DNA of 64,000 nt from Streptomyces ferrugineus (GTDB lineage Bacteria > Actinomycetota > Actinomycetes > Streptomycetales > Streptomycetaceae), in NCBI RefSeq assembly GCF_015160855.1, contig NZ_CP063373.1:8903001-8967000 (forward strand), read 5' to 3'. This document shows, piece after piece, positions 8,762 through 17,344 of this stretch. The position numbers and the translations under genes were made by a program. Position 1 is the stretch's first letter. The number at the start of each line of letters is the position of its first letter. The notes below the pieces were generated by a model. That model ran no database searches. It had not been told where the DNA came from and saw nothing but the letters and a program-made list of their open reading frames with translations.

Positions 8762-9310
8762 GTGACGCCCACACATCTTCCTGGCCGAGTCGCCATACCG
8801 TCCTTGCCCACCGTCCTGGACGCCTTCAACGCCGCGCCCGCCAAGGACGCCCGGCGGCTCCTCCTGGGCTGCCTGCGCAGCCCCCGCTGGGCCGAACGCC
8901 TGACCGACCACCGCCCCTACCCCGACGTCGACGCCCTGCTGGCGGCCTCGGACGAGGCGGCGTACGACCTGACGCCGGGGGATCTGGCCCAGGCGCTGGC
9001 GGAAGAAACGTTGCCGGTGCTGCCGGAGGGCATATACGGGGCCGCCCATACCGCACTGGATGCCGCCCATGCCGCATACGAGGCCAAGTTCGGCCATGTG
9101 TTCGTGATCTGCCTGGACGACCTGCCGCCGGACGAGGCACTGGACCGGGTCCTGGCCGGCATCCGATCACGATTGGCGAACGATCCGGAGGAGGAGCGGG
9201 TCGTCGCAGCAGAGGAACTCCGCCGCCTGGCAAGAGGACGGTTGGTCAGCACCCTCAGGGGCGCGAGGAACTGCGCGACCAGCCACAACGGCGCCGCACC
9301 CGGCAAATAA
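8762..9310 (+). CDS. OHCU (2-oxo-4-hydroxy-4-carboxy-5-ureidoimidazoline) decarboxylase-like protein
   Basis: A 182-residue helical protein of the UraD/OHCU-decarboxylase family, whose active members make S-allantoin in uric acid breakdown. The family core is visible as YEAKFGHVFVIC, then an amphipathic helix with ILAG-type spacing, RSRLANDPEEE and a terminal LARGRL. The HPxxG motif that carries the catalytic histidine in known enzymes is not present where expected: the segment reads DLAQALAEETLPVLPEG. No uricase or transthyretin-like gene is nearby. The start is GTG 8762; no strong ribosome site is visible. It may be a non-catalytic or divergent paralogue. It precedes sdhC by 188 bases. Confidence 0.7.
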   Translation: MTPTHLPGRVAIPSLPTVLDAFNAAPAKDARRLLLGCLRSPRWAERLTDHRPYPDVDALLAASDEAAYDLTPGDLAQALAEETLPVLPEGIYGAAHTALDAAHAAYEAKFGHVFVICLDDLPPDEALDRVLAGIRSRLANDPEEERVVAAEELRRLARGRLVSTLRGARNCATSHNGAAPGK

Positions 9311-9498
9311 CAGCCCACACCACCCCATTAGCCGCCAATACCCCATCCGCGTGCCACTTCGATCACATACCCAGCCCCCCGCTCAGCGCCGCAGGCGACC
9401 GTGGATACGATGCTGAGGGCCGGTGGACCGTACCCGGCCGGGCCCGACCGACAGCACAAGCCGGCGCGGCCCCAATCCCCGCTCCCGGAGGAACTTCC

Positions 9499-9879
9499 GT
9501 GCCGGCTGGAACGCTGTACCGCGGCCGGGAAGGAATGTGGTCCTGGGTGGCTCACCGAGTCACCGGCGTCCTCATTTTCTTCTTCCTGTTCGTTCACGTG
9601 CTGGACACCGCTCTCGTCCGTGTCTCCCCCGAGGACTACGACAAGGTCGTAGCCACGTACAAGACGCCCATCGTCGCGCTGCTGGAGTACGGCCTCGTCG
9701 CCGCCATCCTCTTCCACGCGCTCAACGGCCTGCGCGTCATCGCCGTCGACTTCTGGTCGAAGGGCCCGCGCTACCAGAAGCAGATGCTCTGGTCCGTCGT
9801 CGGCCTGTGGGTCGTGCTGATGCTCGGGGCGATCTACCCCGTGCTCGGCCACGCCGCTCGTGAAGTGTTCGGGAGCTGA
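9499..9879 (+). CDS. sdhC: Succinate dehydrogenase cytochrome b556 subunit
   Basis: The first gene of the sdhCDAB operon: a 126-residue membrane subunit with three transmembrane helices (about 22-43, 62-82, 96-118). The first helix contains VLIFFFLFVHVLDTAL, and a histidine in FHALNGLRV is a probable heme b ligand. It anchors the catalytic dimer and passes electrons to menaquinone. GTG 9499 is supported by GGAGG nine bases upstream. sdhD follows after 5 bases. Confidence 0.92.
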   Translation: MPAGTLYRGREGMWSWVAHRVTGVLIFFFLFVHVLDTALVRVSPEDYDKVVATYKTPIVALLEYGLVAAILFHALNGLRVIAVDFWSKGPRYQKQMLWSVVGLWVVLMLGAIYPVLGHAAREVFGS

Positions 9880-9884
9880 CGCGC

Positions 9885-10367
9885 ATGTCCACCACTGAGA
9901 AGACCGCCACCGGTATCGGCCCGGTCGAGGGCGAGTCCCTCTACAACGTCGACAACCCGGCCCCGTACATCGAGGCGCCGCGCAAGCGCACCAAGAAGAC
10001 CCCCCGGTCCACCCGGGGCAACTTCGAGATGGCTGCCTGGCTGTTCATGCGCCTGTCCGGCATCGTCCTCGTCGTCCTGGTCATCGGCCACCTGCTGATC
10101 CAGCTCGTGCTGGACGGCGGCGTCTCCAAGATCGGCTTCGCCTTCGTGGCCGGCCGCTGGGCGTCCCCGTTCTGGCAGGTCTGGGACCTGCTGATGCTGT
10201 GGCTCGCGATGCTGCACGGCGCCAACGGCCTGCGCACGGTCATCAACGACTACGCGGAGCGCGCGAACACCCGGCTGTGGCTCAAGGGCCTGCTCTACAC
10301 CGCCACGGTGTTCACCATCCTGCTGGGCACGCTGGTGATCTTCACCTTCGACCCGAACATCCGCTAG
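9885..10367 (+). CDS. sdhD: Succinate dehydrogenase hydrophobic membrane anchor subunit
   Basis: A 160-residue second membrane anchor with an unusually long polar N-terminus (~45 residues, including RKRTKKTPRSTRG) before three transmembrane helices. Histidines in VIGHLLIQ and AMLHGANGL are candidate heme/quinone-site residues. It lies five bases after sdhC and 23 bases before sdhA, so the genes are clearly cotranscribed. Confidence 0.9.
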   Translation: MSTTEKTATGIGPVEGESLYNVDNPAPYIEAPRKRTKKTPRSTRGNFEMAAWLFMRLSGIVLVVLVIGHLLIQLVLDGGVSKIGFAFVAGRWASPFWQVWDLLMLWLAMLHGANGLRTVINDYAERANTRLWLKGLLYTATVFTILLGTLVIFTFDPNIR

Positions 10368-10390
10368 GCACGGGGCTGAGGTAACCGATC

Positions 10391-12145
10391 ATGAAGATCC
10401 ACAAGTACGACACCGTCATCGTCGGCGCCGGTGGCGCGGGCATGCGCGCGGCCATCGAGTCCACGAAGCGCAGCCGCACCGCCGTGCTGACCAAGCTCTA
10501 CCCCACCCGCTCCCACACGGGCGCCGCGCAGGGCGGTATGGCCGCCGCGCTCGCCAACGTGGAGGAGGACAACTGGGAGTGGCACACCTTCGACACGGTC
10601 AAGGGCGGTGACTACCTGGTCGACCAGGACGCCGCCGAGATCCTGGCGAAGGAGGCCATCGACTCCGTCCTCGACCTGGAGAAGATGGGCCTGCCGTTCA
10701 ACCGCACCCCGAACGGCACGATCGACCAGCGCCGCTTCGGCGGTCACAGCCGCAACCACGGTGAGGCCCCGGTCCGCCGGTCCTGCTACGCCGCGGACCG
10801 CACCGGCCACATGATCCTCCAGACGCTGTACCAGAACTGCGTCAAGGAGGGCGTGGAGTTCTTCAACGAGTTCTACGTCCTGGACCAGCTGATCACCGAG
10901 GTCGACGGCGTCAAGCGGTCGGCCGGCGTCGTGGCGTACGAACTCGCCACCGGCGAGATCCACGTCTTCCAGGCGAAGGCCGTGATCTACGCCTCCGGCG
11001 GCTGCGGCAAGTTCTTCAAGGTGACGTCGAACGCGCACACGCTGACCGGTGACGGCCAGGCCGCCGTGTACCGCCGGGGTCTGCCGCTGGAGGACATGGA
11101 GTTCTTCCAGTTCCACCCGACCGGCATCTGGCGCATGGGCATCCTGCTGACGGAGGGCGCCCGCGGTGAGGGCGGCATCCTGCGCAACAAGGACGGCGAG
11201 CGCTTCATGGAGAAGTACGCGCCGGTCATGAAGGACCTCGCGTCCCGTGACGTCGTCTCCCGCTCCATCTACACGGAGATCCGCGAGGGCCGCGGCTGCG
11301 GTCCCGAGGGCGACCACGTCTACCTGGACCTGACGCACCTCCCGCCGGAGCAGCTCGACGCCAAGCTGCCGGACATCACGGAGTTCGCTCGGACGTACCT
11401 GGGCATCGAGCCGTACACGGACCCGATCCCGATCCAGCCGACCGCGCACTACGCCATGGGCGGCATCCCGACGAACGTCGAGGGTGAGGTCCTGGCGGAC
11501 AACACCACGGTCGTCCCGGGCCTGTACGCGGCCGGCGAGGTCGCCTGTGTGTCGGTCCACGGCGCCAACCGCCTCGGCACCAACAGCCTCCTCGACATCA
11601 ACGTCTTCGGGCGTCGCGCCGGCATCGCGGCCGCGGAGTACAGCCAGCGGGCGGACTACGTCGAGCTGCCGGAGAACCCGGCGCAGCTCGTGGTCGACCA
11701 GGTCGAGCACCTGCGCACCTCGACGGGCACCGAGCGCGTGGCGACCCTGCGCAAGGAGCTCCAGGAGACCATGGACGCCAACGTCATGGTGTTCCGCACC
11801 GAGCAGACGATCAAGACGGCGGTCGAGAAGATCGCGGAGCTGCGCGAGCGCTACAAGAACGTCTCGATCCAGGACAAGGGCAAGCGGTTCAACACCGACC
11901 TGCTGGAGGCCATCGAGCTGGGCAACCTGCTCGACCTGGCCGAGGTCATGGCCGTGTCCGCACTGGCCCGCAAGGAGTCCCGCGGCGGTCACTACCGCGA
12001 GGACTACCCGAACCGCGACGACGTCAACTTCATGCGCCACACCATGGCGTACCGCGAGGTGGGCGACGACGGCACCGAGTCCGTCCGTCTCGACTACAAG
12101 CCGGTCGTCCAGACCCGCTACCAGCCGATGGAGCGTAAGTACTGA
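10391..12145 (+). CDS. sdhA: Succinate dehydrogenase flavoprotein subunit
   Basis: A 584-residue catalytic subunit oxidising succinate to fumarate. The N-terminal FAD-binding motif is [13 protein letters not shown]. The covalent-FAD histidine lies in [10 protein letters not shown] near residue 44. Active-site segments include FHPTG, RGEGG and PTAHYAMGG. The length is typical. The ATG has GAGGTAA upstream. The stop overlaps the sdhB start (TGATG), implying translational coupling. Confidence 0.96.
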   Translation: MKIHKYDTVIVGAGGAGMRAAIESTKRSRTAVLTKLYPTRSHTGAAQGGMAAALANVEEDNWEWHTFDTVKGGDYLVDQDAAEILAKEAIDSVLDLEKMGLPFNRTPNGTIDQRRFGGHSRNHGEAPVRRSCYAADRTGHMILQTLYQNCVKEGVEFFNEFYVLDQLITEVDGVKRSAGVVAYELATGEIHVFQAKAVIYASGGCGKFFKVTSNAHTLTGDGQAAVYRRGLPLEDMEFFQFHPTGIWRMGILLTEGARGEGGILRNKDGERFMEKYAPVMKDLASRDVVSRSIYTEIREGRGCGPEGDHVYLDLTHLPPEQLDAKLPDITEFARTYLGIEPYTDPIPIQPTAHYAMGGIPTNVEGEVLADNTTVVPGLYAAGEVACVSVHGANRLGTNSLLDINVFGRRAGIAAAEYSQRADYVELPENPAQLVVDQVEHLRTSTGTERVATLRKELQETMDANVMVFRTEQTIKTAVEKIAELRERYKNVSIQDKGKRFNTDLLEAIELGNLLDLAEVMAVSALARKESRGGHYREDYPNRDDVNFMRHTMAYREVGDDGTESVRLDYKPVVQTRYQPMERKY

Positions 12146-12906
12146 TGGCAACCCCCGTTATGGACAAGGTGGAGGCCGAGTCCGCCGCGTCCCCGTACAT
12201 CACGGTCACCTTCCGGGTCCGCCGCTTCAACCCGGAGGTCTCGGCCGAGGCGACGTGGGAAGACTTCCAGCTGGAGATCGACCCCAAGGAGCGCGTCCTC
12301 GACGGCCTCCACAAGATCAAGTGGGACCTGGACGGCACGCTGACCTTCCGCCGCTCCTGCGCCCACGGCATCTGCGGCTCGGACGCGATGCGGATCAACG
12401 GCAAGAACCGCCTCGCGTGCAAGACGCTGATCAAGGACATCAACCCCGAGAAGCCGATCACGGTCGAGCCCATAAAGGGCCTGACGGTCCTGAAGGACCT
12501 CGTGGTCGACATGGAGCCGTTCTTCCAGGCGTACCGAGACGTCATGCCCTTCCTCATCACGAAGGACACGAACGAGCCGACGCGTGAGCGCTTCCAGACC
12601 GCCGAGGACCGCGAGCGCTTCGACGACACCACGAAGTGCATCCTCTGCGCCGCCTGCACCTCCTCGTGCCCGGTGTTCTGGAACGACGGCCAGTACTTCG
12701 GCCCGGCCGCCATCGTCAACGCGCACCGCTTCATCTTCGACTCGCGTGACGAGGCTGGCGAGCAGCGCCTGGAGATCCTCAACGACAAGGACGGCGTGTG
12801 GCGCTGCCGCACGACCTTCAACTGCACGGACGCCTGCCCGCGCGGTATCGAGGTCACCAAGGCGATCGCCGAGGTCAAGAAGGCACTGATCACGCGCCGC
12901 TTCTGA
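12145..12906 (+). CDS. sdhB: Succinate dehydrogenase iron-sulfur subunit
   Basis: A 253-residue electron-transfer subunit. The [2Fe-2S] ligands lie in RRSCAHGICGSDAM and the following LACK segment. The C-terminal half has CILCAACTSSCPVFW and CRTTFNCTDACPRGI for the [4Fe-4S] and [3Fe-4S] centres. It overlaps sdhA by one base (TGATG) and is followed by a double-hairpin terminator, so it ends the operon. Confidence 0.96.
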   Translation: MATPVMDKVEAESAASPYITVTFRVRRFNPEVSAEATWEDFQLEIDPKERVLDGLHKIKWDLDGTLTFRRSCAHGICGSDAMRINGKNRLACKTLIKDINPEKPITVEPIKGLTVLKDLVVDMEPFFQAYRDVMPFLITKDTNEPTRERFQTAEDRERFDDTTKCILCAACTSSCPVFWNDGQYFGPAAIVNAHRFIFDSRDEAGEQRLEILNDKDGVWRCRTTFNCTDACPRGIEVTKAIAEVKKALITRRF

Positions 12907-12923
12907 GGTCGCGTCAGACACAT

Positions 12924-12993
12924 CGGCCGGTACGGCTTTCCGTACGGCCGTGAGGGCCCCGTCTCCCGGTCCGGTACCGGGGGGCGGGGCCCT
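12924..12993 (+). terminator. Double-hairpin terminator of the sdh operon
   Basis: Two consecutive GC-rich hairpins follow sdhB. The first (12924-12950) pairs CGGCC-GTACGG with CCGTACGGCCG, with one bulged G. The second (12953-12993) has an 8-bp outer stem AGGGCCCC/GGGGCCCT enclosing a CCCGGT/ACCGGG inner stem. No T-run follows. Confidence 0.75.
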
Positions 12994-13025
12994 CGGCCTT
13001 CTCAACGGCTGTGGCGTGAAAGGCA

Positions 13026-13061
13026 GTTGAGGACGTTGAGGTAGTTGAGGTAGTTGAGACT
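13026..13061. repeat. Short tandem repeat, four 9-base units (GTTGAGGTA-like)
   Basis: Units at 13026, 13035, 13044 and 13053 read GTTGAGGAC, GTTGAGGTA, GTTGAGGTA and GTTGAGACT. The array ends 18 bases before the ATG of the next gene, in its probable 5' leader. Confidence 0.8.
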
Positions 13062-13079
13062 TCAAGACAGACTGCTTTT

Positions 13080-13853
13080 ATGGCACTCCTGAGAAAGGCG
13101 GCCGCCGCCCTGTGCGCCACGGCTGCCGCACTGCTCGCGATACCCCCCACTGCCTCCGCCGCCCCCGTCTCTCGTCCGACGCTCGCCCACGAGAACTTCG
13201 ACCGCCTGCCCCTCGGCCCGGTCACGGCGGGCCGGAGCTGGACGACCGACGCGGAGAACGGCACCCTGACCGTCGCCCCCAGCTCCACCGGCCGCGGCCG
13301 TGAACTGCGCCTCCACACCGAGGGCAACGGCCGGGCCTTCCTCGTCTTCCCCGACCTGACCGCCCCCGGCAACAGCTATTGGGCCCGCCTGCGGCTGCGC
13401 GTGGACGCCTTCCCCACCGCCCCCGACTGGGCGCACTGGACCATCGCCGAGGCGTCCGGGGCGGATTCCCCGACGCTGGTCCGGCCACTGGGCGGCCAGT
13501 ACGCCCCCACCGACGACGGCAACTTCTGGGGTGTCGGCTCCGACCTCGGCCCCACCGGCGACTGGACGTCCTGGAAGACCTCCGCCCCCGCCACGGCCGA
13601 CGCCTGGCAGTGCGTGGAGTTCCACCTGGACGCCACCGACAACCGCGTCACGGTCTACTTCGACGGCGTCGAGCAGCCCGACCTGACCGTCTCCACGGAC
13701 CAGCACGGCGGCACGTCGGACCCCTTCACCTTCCCGGCCTTCGACAAGCTGAAGCTGGGCTGGCAGCTGTACCAGGCCGACCCGACGCCGTCGTCGTACG
13801 ACATCCGGATGGACGACATCGCGCTGAGCACGCGAAGGGCGCCCTGCTCATAG
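13080..13853 (+). CDS. Secreted jelly-roll (concanavalin A-like) protein
   Basis: A 257-residue exported protein. A signal peptide (basic start, then AAALCATAAALLAIPPTASAA) probably ends near residue 25. The mature part is beta-rich with repeated W/F-rich strands (FLVFPDL, YWARLRLRVDAF, WAHWTIAEAS, FDKLKLGWQLYQ) and a closing DIRMDDIALS strand. This pattern resembles ConA-like lectin/lyase jelly rolls, possibly the Cip1-like core fold; that assignment is inference. No catalytic residue can be named. The ATG follows a 9-base tandem repeat and has no clear Shine-Dalgarno sequence. The 3' end overlaps the convergent DUF4132 remnant by 6 bases. Confidence 0.7.
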   Translation: MALLRKAAAALCATAAALLAIPPTASAAPVSRPTLAHENFDRLPLGPVTAGRSWTTDAENGTLTVAPSSTGRGRELRLHTEGNGRAFLVFPDLTAPGNSYWARLRLRVDAFPTAPDWAHWTIAEASGADSPTLVRPLGGQYAPTDDGNFWGVGSDLGPTGDWTSWKTSAPATADAWQCVEFHLDATDNRVTVYFDGVEQPDLTVSTDQHGGTSDPFTFPAFDKLKLGWQLYQADPTPSSYDIRMDDIALSTRRAPCS

Positions 13854-14593
13854 CTGGCTCAGGATCGTCGGATCCGTGATCCTCGTGTCGTCGGCCAGCA
13901 TCATCGCCTTGCTCAGGATCACCGCCAGCATCCGGTCGCCCTCGTAGGGCAGGTAACCGGCCTGCGGGGCGGCCGCGCCGGACTTGGGGACGATGCACAG
14001 GTACTGGTCGTTCGGAGTCCTGAGGATGTTGCCCGAGCCGAGGTGGATCTTGTACGTGTGGCGTTCGCCCTTCACATGCAGGAAGCGGCCCTCGATCGTG
14101 CAGCGGTCGGCGATCGCCAGCCGCGGTATCAGGCGTTGCAGGAGGGCCCGTCGGGTCTCGGCGCCGGCACCGAGTTCACCGAAGCCGTAGGACGCCCAGT
14201 ACTCCCGGAAGCGGCCGCCGGGTCCGCCGTCCTGCCAGGTCGGGTCATTGCCGACGCTGCCCACGCCGACGAACAGGTCGACGTCGCGCAGGACTTCGGA
14301 CAGGACCAGGGGCGGGACGTCCGTCAGGGGCAGCGGCTCCACCGGGTCGGCGCCGCCGCGCAGCCACATGCGGTACTCGCCGCCGCGGCAGTGCGCCGAG
14401 TTCTGCGGGGCGTCGATCGGGTAGAAGCGGACCTGGTCGGTGCGCAGGCGCAGGAAGCTGCCGGAGTGACCTCCTGGAACACGCGGCGCCGGATCAGCTC
14501 GCGCACGGTGAGCCGCTCCTCGGCGATCTCCAGCCCCCAGCCGTCGCTGCGGCGCCCGCTTGTCGTCTCGTCGACGAACCTCACGATTCCCAT
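13848..14593 (-). pseudogene. Deleted and frameshifted remnant: small-protein start joined to a DUF4132 C-terminus
   Basis: Two different frames carry recognisable protein. From ATG 14593 the sequence reads MGIVRFVDETTSGRRSD... up to RELIRRRVFQEV (about 14470). From about 14475 down to the stop at 13848, another frame reads SGSFLRLRTDQVRFYP, then SEVLRDVDLFVGVGSVGND, YKIHLGSGNILRTPNDQYL and a closing ILSQL. The second part is the C-terminal domain of large DUF4132 proteins, which are normally around a thousand residues. The first part resembles the start of a small hypothetical protein that I recall next to DUF4132 genes. The simplest reading is an internal deletion that removed most of both genes and fused the ends out of frame. 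Confidence 0.65.
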
Positions 14594-14661
14594 GCCGACG
14601 ACAGTACGAGCCGCCACTGACAATCACCGATTCCGGCCGATCATCGCCTTACCCTGACGGT

Positions 14662-15072
14662 ATGTCAGATGACGAGTCGTACGAACTGCTCGGGTTCGAC
14701 AACGTGCTGCTGCCGGTCGGCGACCTCGGCGAGGCCGTCCGGTTCTACGAGCGGGCCGGGTTCGCGGTCGGGTTCCGGCTCGACGAGGCCGGGATCGCGC
14801 TGCTGAAGGTCGGAGGTGAGACGCCTGGCCTCCTGCTGCGACAGGAGGACGTGTTGGGGCACCGGCCGCCGCCGTGGCCCTCGCCCCGGGTGTGGCTGGA
14901 GGTGCCGGACGCGCGGGCGGCGGCGCGGACGCTGGGCGGCGCGGGTATCGCGCCGCTCGACGACCCCTCCTCCGTGGCCACCGGGTGGACGGTCGAGATC
15001 GCCGACCCCTGGGGAAACGTCATCGGGTTCACGGACTACTCCAAACGGCCGGAACTCGGGCGCAGACCATGA
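14662..15072 (+). CDS. VOC (glyoxalase/bleomycin-resistance fold) protein
   Basis: A 136-residue single VOC module: the beta-alpha-beta-beta-beta repeats start with FDNVLLPVGDLGEAVRFYERAG and end with VEIADPWGNVIGFTDYS, the usual metal-site and C-terminal strand. Members include glyoxalases, dioxygenases and drug-binding proteins; the substrate cannot be predicted. ATG 14662 lacks a Shine-Dalgarno sequence, but TACCCT lies five bases upstream, which would fit a leaderless transcript. It is divergent from the DUF4132 remnant. Confidence 0.8.
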   Translation: MSDDESYELLGFDNVLLPVGDLGEAVRFYERAGFAVGFRLDEAGIALLKVGGETPGLLLRQEDVLGHRPPPWPSPRVWLEVPDARAAARTLGGAGIAPLDDPSSVATGWTVEIADPWGNVIGFTDYSKRPELGRRP

Positions 15073-15117
15073 GGGGTGCCGCGGCCGGGGCGTGACGAAG
15101 GCCTCACCGCCACCGAG

Positions 15118-15131
15118 TTGAACATGTTCAA
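15118..15131. promoter_or_regulatory. Palindromic operator 1 overlapping the -35 element
   Basis: TTGAACATGTTCAA is a perfect 14-bp palindrome. Its first six bases, TTGAAC, double as a -35 element for the TACAGT -10 at 15142-15147 (18-base spacing). A repressor here would block RNA polymerase binding at the promoter of the 15191 operon. Confidence 0.65.
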
Positions 15132-15141
15132 AGCAAGGGTC

Positions 15142-15147
15142 TACAGT
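15142..15147 (+). promoter_or_regulatory. -10 element of the promoter for the 15191-16102 operon
   Basis: TACAGT lies 18 bases after TTGAAC (15118-15123). Together they form a near-consensus housekeeping promoter, with a predicted start near 15153, between the two palindromes. Confidence 0.55.
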
Positions 15148-15163
15148 CTCCCCTGTCAGCGTT

Positions 15164-15177
15164 TTGAACGCGTTCAA
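15164..15177. promoter_or_regulatory. Palindromic operator 2 between start site and ribosome site
   Basis: TTGAACGCGTTCAA is a second perfect 14-bp palindrome with the same TTGAAC/GTTCAA arms. Its centre is 46 bp from that of operator 1. It ends just before the AAGGGGGAGG ribosome site. Paired sites of this type are typical of TetR-family repressors. Confidence 0.65.
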
Positions 15178-15190
15178 GAAGGGGGAGGCC

Positions 15191-15598
15191 ATGGACCGCA
15201 CGGTCATCGCCTACGTCATCTACCTGGTCGTCAGCATCGCCCTGACCGTCTGGGTGGCCCGCACGCTCAGCCGCAACGGGCGCATCTTCCTCGCCGACGT
15301 GCTGCGGGGCAACGAGAAGCTCGCCGACGCCGTGAACCATCTGCTGGTGGTCGGCTTCTACCTCGTCAACCTCGGCTTCGTCGCGCTGTATCTGAGCGAC
15401 GACGACACCGTCGTCGACACGCGCGGCGTCTTCGAGGCCCTGTCGACCAAGCTCGGCGTGGTGCTGCTGGTGCTCGGCGTGATGCACCTGGGCAACGTCT
15501 ACGTGCTCAACAAGATCCGGCGACGCGGGGTGATGGAGCACGAGCAGGTGCCGCCGGTCGCGCCGCAGGACTGGGTCGCCCCGTCGGCCAGGGCCTGA
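15191..15598 (+). CDS. Small integral membrane protein
   Basis: A protein of 135 residues with three hydrophobic helices: VIAYVIYLVVSIALTVWVA near 5-23, HLLVVGFYLVNLGFVALYL near 52-70 and LGVVLLVLGVMHLGNVYVL near 89-107, ending in a polar tail. No family was recognised. ATG 15191 follows AAGGGGGAGG at ideal spacing; an upstream ATG at 15164 would start inside operator 2 and is rejected. It is 12 bases from the DCC-family gene, with which it forms a two-gene operon under two palindromes. Confidence 0.75.
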   Translation: MDRTVIAYVIYLVVSIALTVWVARTLSRNGRIFLADVLRGNEKLADAVNHLLVVGFYLVNLGFVALYLSDDDTVVDTRGVFEALSTKLGVVLLVLGVMHLGNVYVLNKIRRRGVMEHEQVPPVAPQDWVAPSARA

Positions 15599-15610
15599 GC
15601 GGGGCCCGGC

Positions 15611-16102
15611 ATGGCAGTCGAGACGACAGCGGGCCGAGCGGCCGGGGCCGCGGTCCGCGGGCTCACCGTCCTCTACGACGCCCAGTGCTCCCTGTGCACC
15701 TTTGTGCGCGACTGGCTGGTACGACAGCCGCAGTTGGTGCCGCTGGAGATGGTGCCGGCCGGGTCCGACGAGGCCCGGCGGCGCTACCCCGGCCTGGACC
15801 ACGGCGCCACCCTCGACGAGATCACGGTCGTCGGTGACGCCGGACAGGTCTACCGGGGCGGCGCCGCCTGGATCGTCACGCTGTGGGCGCTGCGCGAGCA
15901 CCGGGGACTCGCGCATCGCCTCAGCACCCCGTCCGGGGCGCGGGTGGCCAAGGGGGCCGTGCTCGCCGCCGCCAAGTGGCGCGGCGGGCAGTGGGACGGG
16001 CGGGCCCACCGGCGCGGGGACGGGTGGTCGTACGACCCGAGCCGTGGCTGGACGTACAACCCGCCGGGGTGCGAGGGCGGCACCTGCGCCCCCGCGCGGT
16101 GA
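15611..16102 (+). CDS. DCC-family thiol-disulfide oxidoreductase (DUF393)
   Basis: A 163-residue thioredoxin-like protein. The signature YDAQCSLC near residue 22 gives the DxxCxxC motif of the DCC family, followed by the expected helix VRDWLVRQ and LVPLEMVPAGS. The C-terminal 50 residues are unusual: W/G/R-rich (RGDGWSYDPSRGWTYNPPG) and ending with a Cys in EGGTCAPAR. ATG 15611 has a weak ribosome site, GGGGCCC. It is the second gene of the palindrome-controlled operon. Its redox partner may be the membrane protein encoded upstream; this is inference. Confidence 0.8.
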   Translation: MAVETTAGRAAGAAVRGLTVLYDAQCSLCTFVRDWLVRQPQLVPLEMVPAGSDEARRRYPGLDHGATLDEITVVGDAGQVYRGGAAWIVTLWALREHRGLAHRLSTPSGARVAKGAVLAAAKWRGGQWDGRAHRRGDGWSYDPSRGWTYNPPGCEGGTCAPAR

Positions 16103-16290
16103 GGGCGACGACAAAAGGGCCCAACCCGACCTGAACAGCCCGCATTCGAGCCCCGCTTCTGGCATGCACCCTTCCAAAACCGCGTCCGGGTTGGCACGCT
16201 GCCTCAGGTTCTCCACTCCGCACTCGCACCGACTGTCGCTCGCGGGCGGTCATCCGGCCGCCCGGTCCCCCCATCGCAGAAGGAGTACGC

Positions 16291-17307
16291 GTGAGAGGCA
16301 TACCCGGCGTCACCCGCATACCCCGCTCCCTCCTCGGCGCCCTGGTCGGCGTCACCGCGCTGCTCACCGCGGGCGCCCTCGCCACACCCGCGGGCGCCGC
16401 GCCGAGGCCCGACATCTCCGCCGGCGTCAGCCCGGTCTCGGCCGACGCCCAGCAGCAGGCCCGTGACTTCTGGACAGCAGAGCGGATGCGCGAGGCGACC
16501 CCGCTCGACCTCGTGACCGCCAACGGGCATTTCGACGGCGGCTCGGCGCCCCTCAAGGGGAAGGCGACCACGGTCGCGCCGACCGCGGCGGTCGGCAAGG
16601 CGGCGTCCGACATCGGCCTGATGGCCTTCCCGAACAGCGGCGCCCAGTGGACCGGCGGCGGCGCCGTCGTCTCCACGGCGGGCCGCGTCTTCTTCACCTA
16701 CCAGGGCCGTACGGCGTCCTGCTCCGGCAACGCCGTCACCAGCGACAACAAGAGCACCGTGATCACGGCGGGCCACTGTGTGAAGCTGGAGGGCGCCTGG
16801 CACACCAACTGGGTCTTCGTGCCCGGCTACCACGACGGACAGGCCCCCTACGGCCGCTGGACCGCGTCGAAGACCCTGTCCACACCGCAGTGGACGGCGA
16901 GCGAGGACATTAACTACGACGTCGGCGCCGCCGTCGTCGCCCCGCTGGACGGCAAGCTCCTGACGGACGTCGTCGGCGGGCAGGGACTGGCCTTCAACAC
17001 CGGCTACAACCTGCGCATGTACTCGTTCGGCTTCCCGGCCGCCGCCCCGTACGACGGCGAGAAGTTCATCTACTGCAGCGGCACCACCAACCGGGACTTC
17101 CTGCTGTCCGACGACCACGGGATGAACTGCAACATGACCGGCGGCTCCAGCGGCGGCCCCTGGTTCACACAGTTCGACGAGGCCACGGGCAAGGGCCTGC
17201 TGTCCTCGGTGAACAGCTTCAAGTACAACTTCCTGCCGAACCGGATGTACGGCCCGTACTTCGGTGCCGACGCCCAGAACCTGTACCAGACGGCACAGGG
17301 CTCCTGA
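16291..17307 (+). CDS. Secreted trypsin-like serine protease
   Basis: A 338-residue exported protease. The signal peptide (LLGALVGVTALLTAGALATPAG) ends near residue 36, followed by a pro-like segment of ~80 residues. The catalytic triad is visible: His in VITAGHC, Asp in INYDVGAAVV, and Ser in MTGGSSGGPW. Cysteine pairs flank the His and Ser segments, as in the chymotrypsin/V8-like clan. GTG 16291 is supported by GAAGGAG upstream. It is probably monocistronic, since the TetR gene follows with its own likely leaderless start. Confidence 0.9.
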   Translation: MRGIPGVTRIPRSLLGALVGVTALLTAGALATPAGAAPRPDISAGVSPVSADAQQQARDFWTAERMREATPLDLVTANGHFDGGSAPLKGKATTVAPTAAVGKAASDIGLMAFPNSGAQWTGGGAVVSTAGRVFFTYQGRTASCSGNAVTSDNKSTVITAGHCVKLEGAWHTNWVFVPGYHDGQAPYGRWTASKTLSTPQWTASEDINYDVGAAVVAPLDGKLLTDVVGGQGLAFNTGYNLRMYSFGFPAAAPYDGEKFIYCSGTTNRDFLLSDDHGMNCNMTGGSSGGPWFTQFDEATGKGLLSSVNSFKYNFLPNRMYGPYFGADAQNLYQTAQGS

Positions 17308-17344
17308 CGGTCGGCCGAAACGGCACTCGTTAGGCTCTCGTTCC

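Noticed and set aside
10364..12151. A 595-codon minus-strand frame opposite sdhA
   Set aside because: The plus-strand frame encodes a complete sdhA with all motifs; the opposite frame is a GC-bias artefact.
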